64,000 nucleotides of DNA from RUG572 sp964386385 (GTDB lineage: Bacteria > Verrucomicrobiota > Kiritimatiellia > RFP12 > UBA1067), in the NCBI GenBank assembly GCA_964386385.1, contig CAYLRN010000006.1, positions 62,001 to 126,000 on the forward strand, given 5' to 3'. The notes beneath the pieces were generated by a model, which saw nothing but the letters and a program-made list of their open reading frames with translations, made no database searches and was not told the DNA's origin. Positions 9,410 through 18,093 of this stretch are shown here, piece by piece. Both the position numbers and the translations under genes were made by a program. Positions within the stretch are counted from its first letter, which is position 1; each line of letters opens with the position of its first letter.

Positions 9410-11575
9410 TCAGAAGAAATCGTTCTTTATCTGCACTCCGCCGCTGACGACGGTGAAGCGAAACTCGCCCACGCATGTGTCGCCGTCGTAGACCTGCGCG
9501 ACGTGCTTTCCCGCCGCCGGCTTCGGAATCCGCACGACGTACCGTCCGCCGTCGCCATCCGCCTCGGCGCAGTGGCGGATGCCGCCGAGTTCAAGCGTGG
9601 GCGACGAAAGCTTCGCCGAACAGCTGAACGCCAGCTGCACTTCCCTGTCGCGAAACGTCACCTTGAGGACGTCATCGACGGGGCGAATGCGGACGTCGGC
9701 GTCCATCAGCGCAAGTTCCACGACCGGCACGACCATTTCCTCGATCGTCGCGCCGCCGTGTACTTCCACGTCTCCCTTCCGCCCGCCCTTGAACCTGTCG
9801 TACCCGGCGAGAACATGCCACTTCTCGTCGTCGCTCTCCGTCGAGCATGGCGGCAGTTCCCCGTCGAATTCGCTCTTCCGGCAGCACCGCCCTCCGTGCC
9901 TACCCTTTTCGGGCATCTCCCAGACCGTCTCGCGCTCGGCAATCACGGCCAACCTCGTCGCGCCGTGGTCGCTCGTCAGGACAACCTTCCCGGCCGGCCT
10001 TTTGCGAAGCCATGCGACGATGGAGCGCATCGTCTCCTCAATGACCTCCAGTTCATGCGGAAGTCCATAGGCCGCATGGACGTAGGCGCCATCTCCATGC
10101 TGAAAATCGAAATCGCCGTGCTTTATCTTGTCAAGCCGCTGCACCGGCGGCAGTCTCTCTCCCGCCCACTCGTCGTAGAACGCCCTGTTGACACTCGTCA
10201 GCGTCGGCAACTTCGCCCGCGCCGCCGTCACCTTGACCTTCATGCCCAAACGGCGGGCGGCGGACTGGATGAATCCAAGGAACTCGCAGCCGAGAGCGTC
10301 CACCCAGCACAGCGCGGCGTTCCTGACGCCAATCTTCTCCAGCACGGACTCGCGCGTCGGAAGCGCGAACTGTGGCCTGTCCCCAGCCAGTTCCCGCACC
10401 GTCTCCATGAACTGCGGCTCGATTCTCCCATGAAGCTTCTGGCGCTTGTAGTCGCGGAAATGCCTGGTGAGCGTTTCTGAAATCTCCCCGCCCGAAAACC
10501 TGAATTCGCGCATGTACTCCCACAGCGCCGGATAGACGGTCTCCACTGCGGGCGGCATCTTGCCGACCTCCGCGACAATCCTGACGATCTCCTCGCGTTC
10601 GGACTCCGTGGCGTCGCTCAGATACTTGACGCGCCGCGCAGATTCGGGAACTACTCCCCGCGCCTCGCGCAGGAACTCCGCCATGTCCTCTGCGGTGAAC
10701 TGCGAGAGAAGTTTCTTCCTCGCCGCGTAGAGCGGCATGAAGTTCGCGTCGTCCGCAGGAACGTCCAGCAGCGCCGAGAGAAGGGCATGCCGCCAGTCGG
10801 CGTGCCGCGCCGTCTTCGCGACCGCATGCGCAAGATATTTGTCGCCGCCCGTTCCCTGCTCAAGAAACCGGAGCAGCGTGTCCGCGCTCGCCACGCTGTC
10901 TTCTGGAATTCGCTTCGCGTCGAGAAACGCCTTCCACTGCTCTTCCGAGAACATTCCCCTCGGAATCGGGCTTTGCGGCTTGCGCTCCATGTAGATGTCG
11001 TATGCGCTGTCCACAACGCGACACCAGTCGCCGTTGAGCGGACGCACCTCGGTCTCCGCGCTCAACGGCGATTCGCACCCGCTCTCAAGCCGCCGTAGAA
11101 GAGCCTTGAATCCACTGGCGTCCACTTTCCCAAGCAGCCCCTTCTTGAAGACACGCACAGACCAGTGCCTCCCCGTCTGCGGGAACGCCGCCGTGCGCCG
11201 CCCCCTGATGCGCGGATCGGCCTTTTCCTCACGCCCAATGAACTCATGCCCTCGCCACAATGGGACGACAAGGCGCAATCCGTCCGAACTGAAGTCTAGG
11301 AAGCGGCGGACCACCTCCTCGTCATCCACGAGAGCCGCGTATTCCCCGACGCCGAGCAGGATCGCGCCGTCCTTCATTTCGGCAAGGCGCTCGCACAGCC
11401 CGTCGATGTCGGGAAACGCCTCCGGAATCGCGCAGAAGTCGCTCAACCGCACGATCTCGCATGACGGAAAGGCATCGCAAAGAGCCTTGAGGTCCACCGC
11501 CGCATCGAATGCCACAAGAAACGGTTTTGCGACGCCGCCCTTCAGGTACTCCTTCACCGCGTCAATCGCCTCCAT
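9410..11575 (-). CDS. pglZ: BREX phosphatase-fold protein PglZ
   Basis: This 721-residue protein belongs to the PglZ family, the signature component of BREX and Pgl systems, with an alkaline-phosphatase-like fold. Metal-site motifs visible are WVDALGCEF in the middle and SDHG at residues 535-538. Divergent N-terminal and C-terminal regions flank the core, and the C-terminus is a beta-rich domain. A GGGGAGTG ribosome binding site precedes the ATG. It lies 4 bases downstream of brxC and 14 bases upstream of brxL. In known systems PglZ is required for both modification and exclusion of phage DNA; its substrate is unsettled. Confidence 0.88.
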   Translation of the reverse strand: MEAIDAVKEYLKGGVAKPFLVAFDAAVDLKALCDAFPSCEIVRLSDFCAIPEAFPDIDGLCERLAEMKDGAILLGVGEYAALVDDEEVVRRFLDFSSDGLRLVVPLWRGHEFIGREEKADPRIRGRRTAAFPQTGRHWSVRVFKKGLLGKVDASGFKALLRRLESGCESPLSAETEVRPLNGDWCRVVDSAYDIYMERKPQSPIPRGMFSEEQWKAFLDAKRIPEDSVASADTLLRFLEQGTGGDKYLAHAVAKTARHADWRHALLSALLDVPADDANFMPLYAARKKLLSQFTAEDMAEFLREARGVVPESARRVKYLSDATESEREEIVRIVAEVGKMPPAVETVYPALWEYMREFRFSGGEISETLTRHFRDYKRQKLHGRIEPQFMETVRELAGDRPQFALPTRESVLEKIGVRNAALCWVDALGCEFLGFIQSAARRLGMKVKVTAARAKLPTLTSVNRAFYDEWAGERLPPVQRLDKIKHGDFDFQHGDGAYVHAAYGLPHELEVIEETMRSIVAWLRKRPAGKVVLTSDHGATRLAVIAERETVWEMPEKGRHGGRCCRKSEFDGELPPCSTESDDEKWHVLAGYDRFKGGRKGDVEVHGGATIEEMVVPVVELALMDADVRIRPVDDVLKVTFRDREVQLAFSCSAKLSSPTLELGGIRHCAEADGDGGRYVVRIPKPAAGKHVAQVYDGDTCVGEFRFTVVSGGVQIKNDFF

Positions 11576-11579
11576 ACCG

Positions 11580-14500
11580 TCACTCCCCTTTCAGGATGGA
11601 CAGCCCGACGTCGAGCGAATTCATGACGAGTTCCATGAGATAGCGTTTCGCCTCGTCGGGATTCATCGCCACGATCTTCGCCCGAACTCGCTCCGCGCAG
11701 TTCTGGTTGTACGCGCTCTCCGCGAGCTTGCGCAGCGTCTCGTCGAGACGCGAATCAGCCTTCCATCCGTCTGGGTTCGCCCCCAGGTTCTTGGCGAGTC
11801 TAGCACGCACGAACCCAAGGTCGTCAAGGACGTCCGAATAGCGTCCGAGGACATACTGGCGAAACACCTCGTCCGCGCGCGATTCGTCGAACCAGTCCAG
11901 CGTCTCCGGATGCGCGTTGAAGAACTCAAGCGCGGACTCGACTCGGGAAGTGGAGGCCGCCTTGTCATCTGCCGCCTCAAGCGCTTCGCGAATGTCGCCC
12001 ATGATCGGCATTCCCTCTGGCGGAATCATGGCAAGAAGCGGCGTCATCGTCCGCTTCGACCATTCTCCGGGCGTGTCCGTGCCGGTCTTCCCGCGCCAGA
12101 GTTCAAGCAGTTTTGCGCGCCCCTCCTGGCTCTTCACCTCATGTACCTTCTGCACGAGCATCCGCTCGTACGCCGGCTTGTCGTGGGTGAACGACGTCAT
12201 TTCAAGACCCGTGAGATAGATGTCGTCCATCTCGTTGTCGTCGAGGCCGGAGAGCTGTTCGCTGTACGTGGACTTGAAAAGCGACGGACAGGCGTTCAGC
12301 GTGTCGGCGTTGACGTCGCCGTTGTCAGTCAGCTCATGGTAGAACGCCTCCCTGCAGCCGTCCTGTTCAAGTTTTCCGCCGGTGGCGATCTCCCTGAGAA
12401 GCGAAAGGAATTTCTTAGACTGCGGACGCAGGCTCATGAGCGTCGCACACGGGATGCGCAGCGCCCGCGTTTTCTCGCGCCACGACGTCATGCATTCGTC
12501 AAAGGAGTTGACCGGCGTGATGAAACCGCGTCTCACGGATTCGGCGACGATGCGGTAGTCGCGGAGAAGCGTCCGTATTTCCCCCACGCCCGTCTCGCTG
12601 TCCCACAGCCAGACGCCATTCGACCCGAAGCACCGCCGCACGTCGGCAAGGGGATCGTCCACGTTGATTTCCTTCGAGACCTCGCGGAACGCCCCACCCT
12701 CGAACTCGTCGAGCCAGAGGTTCATGGCCTCGACGGCCTTCTCCTTCGTGAAGAGCGCCGAAAGACGCGCCTCCGCGCCAGGGTCGTCAGCCACCATGCG
12801 CCCGATGTCCGTCGCCACGCCGGAAAGCGTCGCACCCTTCTGGTTCGCGGGATTCGTCAGCAGCGTGAACTGGTCGACATAGCGTTCGCTCTGCGCCGCC
12901 TCCGGAAGCGACTTGAAGCACCAGAGCGGATACTGGAAGTCCTTGATCCTGACGGCCACCTGCTGCGCGACAACGTCGATAGACGCATTCTCGCCCAAAC
13001 GGAACACCGTCTTGGCAAGGTCTGCAAACCGTTTCTGTTCCGCCGTCAGGACACCGATGTACGCCTCGTGATAACGTCCGGTGAAATTCCCTGCGGCTTT
13101 CTTGAAGCTGTTGAGAATCGCCCCTGTCAGCTTCTGCACGTCCAGTGGCGGGCTCTCCCCGTCCTGGATGAACCTGTAGTCGCCGCCAACATACTCCTTG
13201 AGAAGAAACCCCGCAAGGTAACCGTGCAGAGCCGTCGGCATGAACCCTTCGCCGAAAAGCATCTCCACGATTTCGCCAATCTCGATGCGCCCCTCTCCGC
13301 CGGACTGGAACGCATGCCGCATCTTCTGCTCGACCTTCGCCTTGATCTTCGATATCGGAAGATTCGGCAACGTCTTCCAGTAGTCAGCCTCGTCAAGCGC
13401 CTGTCCGAGCAGCGACTTCTCCGCCGCCGCGTCCATCTTGCCGCCCTTCTCGCCGGGTGGCAGACGCGCAAGCCCACCGTGCGCGCCTGCGCCCACCTCC
13501 CCCTTCGTCGCCGCGTTCAGCTGCGTGTCGCGAATCTTTGGAGAGAACTCAAGGGCCAGCGGATAGCGGTCCATGACGGCCAGGCGCATCTCATCGCAGA
13601 CCTCCGCCGCCCCATGGCAGACCACGCCTGACAAGTTGCGCTTCGTGTACACGATGAAGTCCCCAAGTGCGATCCTGTCGCGCCACGCGGACATGACCTT
13701 CTCCGCCTCGGAGAGGGCGTTGTTCGCCTGCTGCGCGTCCTTGCGGGCGTAGTAGTTCGCCCGTGCCTTGAACTCCGCCCATTTGGCGAACTCGTCTTGC
13801 TCAAGGTGCGTCGCCGTAGCGTCGATGAAGACGACGTTGGAGCTCCGCGCGTCGTTCAGCGCGTTCGCAATCGCCGACTTCGCCGCACGCCTGTCGTCGT
13901 CATTCCGTCCGACGACGACGAGCGAGCGCATCCGATAGCCCTTCGCGTCCTGCGCAAGCATCTGGCCTAGAACGGTCTTGAACGAAGCCGGCGACGCCAG
14001 CCGGACGTCGAAGCGCTGTTCGAGCGGAGATGACAGGCGCAACATGTCCTCACGGCGCCATCCGTTCAGAAGTTCCTTCGTCTGCGTCGATTGAAGGTTG
14101 TTCTCCTTCAGTTTCCCTATTTCCTGAAGGTCGCGTCCGCCCATCGCCATCGGCGCCTGGAACACGCGCTTCCCATTAATCTCGTCGGCGAAGAGGATTC
14201 CGTCCACGTTGGCGAGCTTGCCGGCGATGTTGACGCCCGACGATCCCTCCAGTTCGTCCACGCCCTCGAACGCAAGGCGAAGGTTCTCCTCCGTCGCCAG
14301 GAATTCAGGCGAATTGTTAAGTTTCTTGGCAAGCGACTGGAACATGAGAACCGTCTTGAGGACGCGCCTCTCCTTCGGGGACAGTTTGCCGGACTTGTCA
14401 GGGTAGACCTCGAGGATCGCGCGCACCTGCGCGTCGAGATTGCCCTTGCCGGTCTCGCCCGTCTCGAGCCTGTTGTGTCCTGTCTCGTAGAAGTAGTCCC

Positions 14501-15809
14501 ATAGCATGTCGACGCTCAGCAAGTCACCATCATCGGGCGAGTGGCCCCTGATGAACCACTTGAACGCCTTGGCGTCCTCGTCGGCCGTGATGAACGTGAA
14601 CATGCTACGCTGGTTCGAGTCGAACAGCACGGCGATGTTCTTCAGCACAAGCGCGGCATACGGATGAAACGGCAGCATGGAGCGGAAGACGTCCTCCTTC
14701 ACGTCCTTCAGCATCTTCGCGACGCTGTGACGCGGACGCTCCATGCGGTGGTTCAGGTCGTCTGCGATGCTGCGCCATGCCTCCGTGAACGCGGACTTCG
14801 GCTTCAGCACATTGCCGATCAGCGCAAAGGCGATGTTCTCCGGCATGCTGATCTCCACCGTAGGCTTGAATCGGTCGACGATGATTTGCGCGGAGGCGTC
14901 GTTCTCCGGGAGAATTGACGTCGTGAAGTGCGTGACTATGACCAGGTTGAAGCGCGTGGCGGCGGAAAGGGACGCAATCGCCTGCAGCGTGTCGAGCTTC
15001 GTCCTGTTGTTCTTGAAGAACGCCGAGAACTCGTCCCAGACGAGAACGAGATGGATGTCGTTGCGCTCAACGGTCTCCTTGATCCATGCCACAAGTTTCT
15101 CCTTGGAGAAGAGCATCGCTCTGATGCCCCGTTCCTTCGCAAGGTCTCGGATTCCCTTGAGGAGCGACTTCACGTTCTTCTCGTCGGAATCGCCCTTGAG
15201 GACGGCGAGGACGTCGGCGGCGGCCTTTCCTGCGAAGCACCCCTTGTAGCAGTACGGCGTCTGCCTGATGAGGGAATCGAAATATCCCCGGTTGAGGTCA
15301 TCCTCAAGCCATTCGACGATTCCACCGCGCAGCGTCTTCCCCGCCTCGTACGGGACGCCCGCCTCTTCAAGGGCTTTCGCAAGGCTTGTGAAAACCGCTT
15401 CAACCAGATCGTCCGGTCCCGCGATTTCGCCTGACCCGTTCCTGTCGGCGACAACTATTTTCCGCGCATGGCGATGCCCGGCGAGTTTCGTCCGCAGGTC
15501 TCCCTCCGCCCGAAGCGGCGCGTATGCGTCGAAGTAGGCGTTGAAGTCTTCGTCGCTGCAGACGAGCAGTTTGCGCAGCGCCCACGTCACCTGGCTCTTG
15601 CCCGTGCCGTACGAGCCGTGAATCCAGATGGAATGCCTGGCCATCGGGTCGGAACGCGCCAGCATTTTCTCCGCGCGCTTCAGGAGATTCACGAATGTCG
15701 TGTGCGGATAGGTGTTCTTCCAGTCGTCCGGATGTCCGTCCATCACCGACTGGTCTGTTTCGGGATACTTGTAGTCGATGTTGAGGTAGTCGCTGTAGCT
15801 GTTGGACAT
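11580..15809 (-). CDS. brxC: BREX large P-loop ATPase BrxC/PglY
   Basis: This 1409-residue ATPase has Walker A GTGKS at residues 68-72 (context HGSYGTGKSQVTW) and a Walker B-like segment VLVWDEFSAFF about 190 residues later. Size and architecture match the BrxC/PglY family, the largest BREX subunit. It sits between brxP and pglZ with gaps of 9 and 4 bases, and AGGAGA lies before the ATG. In BREX the ATPase is thought to act in DNA recognition or complex assembly together with PglZ. The family call rests on motif, length and neighbours rather than alignment. Confidence 0.87.
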   Translation of the reverse strand: MSNSYSDYLNIDYKYPETDQSVMDGHPDDWKNTYPHTTFVNLLKRAEKMLARSDPMARHSIWIHGSYGTGKSQVTWALRKLLVCSDEDFNAYFDAYAPLRAEGDLRTKLAGHRHARKIVVADRNGSGEIAGPDDLVEAVFTSLAKALEEAGVPYEAGKTLRGGIVEWLEDDLNRGYFDSLIRQTPYCYKGCFAGKAAADVLAVLKGDSDEKNVKSLLKGIRDLAKERGIRAMLFSKEKLVAWIKETVERNDIHLVLVWDEFSAFFKNNRTKLDTLQAIASLSAATRFNLVIVTHFTTSILPENDASAQIIVDRFKPTVEISMPENIAFALIGNVLKPKSAFTEAWRSIADDLNHRMERPRHSVAKMLKDVKEDVFRSMLPFHPYAALVLKNIAVLFDSNQRSMFTFITADEDAKAFKWFIRGHSPDDGDLLSVDMLWDYFYETGHNRLETGETGKGNLDAQVRAILEVYPDKSGKLSPKERRVLKTVLMFQSLAKKLNNSPEFLATEENLRLAFEGVDELEGSSGVNIAGKLANVDGILFADEINGKRVFQAPMAMGGRDLQEIGKLKENNLQSTQTKELLNGWRREDMLRLSSPLEQRFDVRLASPASFKTVLGQMLAQDAKGYRMRSLVVVGRNDDDRRAAKSAIANALNDARSSNVVFIDATATHLEQDEFAKWAEFKARANYYARKDAQQANNALSEAEKVMSAWRDRIALGDFIVYTKRNLSGVVCHGAAEVCDEMRLAVMDRYPLALEFSPKIRDTQLNAATKGEVGAGAHGGLARLPPGEKGGKMDAAAEKSLLGQALDEADYWKTLPNLPISKIKAKVEQKMRHAFQSGGEGRIEIGEIVEMLFGEGFMPTALHGYLAGFLLKEYVGGDYRFIQDGESPPLDVQKLTGAILNSFKKAAGNFTGRYHEAYIGVLTAEQKRFADLAKTVFRLGENASIDVVAQQVAVRIKDFQYPLWCFKSLPEAAQSERYVDQFTLLTNPANQKGATLSGVATDIGRMVADDPGAEARLSALFTKEKAVEAMNLWLDEFEGGAFREVSKEINVDDPLADVRRCFGSNGVWLWDSETGVGEIRTLLRDYRIVAESVRRGFITPVNSFDECMTSWREKTRALRIPCATLMSLRPQSKKFLSLLREIATGGKLEQDGCREAFYHELTDNGDVNADTLNACPSLFKSTYSEQLSGLDDNEMDDIYLTGLEMTSFTHDKPAYERMLVQKVHEVKSQEGRAKLLELWRGKTGTDTPGEWSKRTMTPLLAMIPPEGMPIMGDIREALEAADDKAASTSRVESALEFFNAHPETLDWFDESRADEVFRQYVLGRYSDVLDDLGFVRARLAKNLGANPDGWKADSRLDETLRKLAESAYNQNCAERVRAKIVAMNPDEAKRYLMELVMNSLDVGLSILKGE

Positions 15810-15818
15810 GGCGGTCTC

Positions 15819-18092
15819 CTATGATTGGAAAAGTGAAAGGACGTCGGCGGACGTTCGGTCGTCCGCAAGGCGCACGAGCTCAAGGTCGTGCGTAGTGGTA
15901 AATGTGATGAAATCGTTATTGGAGCGTGCAAGGCCGTTCAGGATCGCCTCCGACTCTGAACGCGACAGCGCGAATATCTGCGCCGGGCTTACGCCCTCCG
16001 CCTCGACGGAGAAATCCATCAGCCGCGTTAGCGTGAACTCCCTGTAGTCCCCGCAGGCCTCCGCGAAGCGGTAGAGCGCATACAGCATCACCCTCGCCGA
16101 CGGCACGGCCGGCTTCGTGCGGGAAATGGAAGCCAGAACGTGTCCCTTCTCTACGTATGCGCCGAATCCCAGCCGCTTTCCAATCTGGGTTTCGCACAGC
16201 CGCTTGAAAGCCTTGAGTATCGACCGCGCATCTTTCTCCTTCACCCCATGCGGCGCAAGCGCGTCGATGATTTCCTGTGACGTGTAGACCCGCCCGACTT
16301 CCATGTCCGTGACGTACCAGGCAATCTGCGGATTCCCGTTCGCAAGGTTCGCCAGCGCAATTCCCCAAGTCTCCTCTGAATTCACGCCGAGTCCCTTCGC
16401 GACGCCGAAGAAAGGCGTCGTCTTGCGTTTCTCGACAAATCCTCCATCCGCAAGAAAACGCTTGAGCATTCTGATTTGCATCGGACCGAGCGTGTTCTCG
16501 GCAAGATAGCCGGCGCCGCGGGCGAAGAAATCCGAAATCCATTCCGGCCTCGGCATATGGTCTGCAAATGCGTTCAAGTGTTTCATATCTCCTGCTTCAC
16601 TGTTTGCATTCTTCAGGGAATCTGCCCGATAGCATCCCATCTCGATTTCGTGGCATTGTCCGCAATGGATGCAGTTCTCGATGTGGAATCCGTTTTTGAA
16701 CGAAAGCGCGCCGGCGCGGCAGTTCGTCTCGCACGCTCCGCACTTCACGCAATACGCGGCCTTGAGAAAGCATTGGCGAAGCCTTTTGCCGATGGAGGTC
16801 TTCGAGAGCGCAGAAGGATACGACACCGTCAACGCACCATCCGATTCTGCGGACTCAAGTTCCACAGGCCGGTCCAACGTCTTCATCCATTCGCGCCAGT
16901 CCGTCGCGGGCTTGGCGATGCGAAGCGTCGTGCGGCCATCGGCCGTTGTTTCGGAAACCTTCGCCTCGTTGCCCCTAATGTCGCGGCCATTCCGCCGTTC
17001 AAGCCATCCGCCCCCGGAAATGTACGTGCCTATTGACGGGTCGTCGATCCCTTCGCGAATGAGTGCCTCGAACTTCGCAACCTCGTTCGGATAGTTCGCC
17101 CGCCTGAACCAGTCGGACTTCCCGCCTGAATGCGGGCAGAATAGGCATCCGGCGCGGGCGTTGCCCTTTCTGTAGGCCGCGTTCACGACAAGCCCGCGAA
17201 GGAAGACGTACGCCCACACTTCCGCGCTCGTCCATTCAAGCATGGGATTGAACGAATACTGCCCCTTCTGCTTTCGTCCGAAGTTCTCGTATTCGTACTC
17301 CGCCCGCGAAGCGCTTTCGTGTCCGCGAACGCCAACGAAGTCCATTCCCGTGTAGTCGCGCTTGCCGAGGACTTCGCGAATCCTGAGAGTCTGCGGCACG
17401 GACTTGTGGACGGTACAGCACCAGCGCAGGACGCGGGACGGCGGGCCGAACAGCCGCCAAGACTCTTCCGGCGTCATGTGCGACTGCGCACGATAGAATG
17501 CTATTCCGTCCGCCCTGCAGTGCATCTCCACTTCGTCAACCGCCCGGTACGTGTCCGGGAACTCCATCCCGGTGTCGCCAAAGACGACCATGAACGCCGT
17601 GCGCGGAAGCGCCCGTCGGACGAGTTCAAGAAGGACGACCGAATCCTTCCCGCCGGAGAACGCCACGTGGAAGCAGTCGAGCCTCTTCTCGTACCTGCGG
17701 TAGACATCGTAGATCTTGCGGACGGTCAGCGTCTCCAACGCCTCGATGCGGAGGCGGTTCTTCACCACCATCGCCTCGATGTCCACCGGGATGAGCTCCG
17801 TCCCCGCCGGCAGGATTTCCACGCCCGACTCGTCCTTCAGGAGTTCGATCAACGGCTTTTCGTAGAGCGATCCGCCGATGGTCTTTGCGACCCTCCTACC
17901 GCGGTACCAGTAGAAGTTCGCCTCCGCCCAGAGATAGGGGTCTGCGCAACCGGCATCGAAGCGCCAGAACTCGTCGAAGCCGAGAAGCACCAGTTCCGCC
18001 GCCCAAACGGGGCGCGGCTCCTTGGAGAAGCCAGACAGTTCGTCGGACAGCAGAATCCCGCCCGTTTCGCCATCGTGAGAATAGGCGTACAT
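15819..18092 (-). CDS. brxP: BREX type 4 protein BrxP (PAPS reductase-like with ferredoxin domain)
   Basis: This 757-residue protein has an N-terminal domain of unknown fold and then a phosphoadenosine-phosphosulfate reductase/DndC-like domain with SGGKDS at residues 146-151 and a conserved Cys pair in AGCLFCPHSGG. A ferredoxin-like region follows with CVKCGACETNC and CIHCGQC, spaced for iron-sulfur clusters. The C-terminal part is helical. BrxP with this domain defines type 4 BREX (brxP-brxC-pglZ-brxL), exactly the order seen here. The domain is related to the sulfur-mobilising DndC of phosphorothioation systems. A sulfur-type DNA mark is therefore plausible, but that is inference. The gene starts 1 base after the stop of the preceding gene. 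Confidence 0.9.
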   Translation of the reverse strand: MYAYSHDGETGGILLSDELSGFSKEPRPVWAAELVLLGFDEFWRFDAGCADPYLWAEANFYWYRGRRVAKTIGGSLYEKPLIELLKDESGVEILPAGTELIPVDIEAMVVKNRLRIEALETLTVRKIYDVYRRYEKRLDCFHVAFSGGKDSVVLLELVRRALPRTAFMVVFGDTGMEFPDTYRAVDEVEMHCRADGIAFYRAQSHMTPEESWRLFGPPSRVLRWCCTVHKSVPQTLRIREVLGKRDYTGMDFVGVRGHESASRAEYEYENFGRKQKGQYSFNPMLEWTSAEVWAYVFLRGLVVNAAYRKGNARAGCLFCPHSGGKSDWFRRANYPNEVAKFEALIREGIDDPSIGTYISGGGWLERRNGRDIRGNEAKVSETTADGRTTLRIAKPATDWREWMKTLDRPVELESAESDGALTVSYPSALSKTSIGKRLRQCFLKAAYCVKCGACETNCRAGALSFKNGFHIENCIHCGQCHEIEMGCYRADSLKNANSEAGDMKHLNAFADHMPRPEWISDFFARGAGYLAENTLGPMQIRMLKRFLADGGFVEKRKTTPFFGVAKGLGVNSEETWGIALANLANGNPQIAWYVTDMEVGRVYTSQEIIDALAPHGVKEKDARSILKAFKRLCETQIGKRLGFGAYVEKGHVLASISRTKPAVPSARVMLYALYRFAEACGDYREFTLTRLMDFSVEAEGVSPAQIFALSRSESEAILNGLARSNNDFITFTTTHDLELVRLADDRTSADVLSLFQS

Positions 18093-18093
18093 T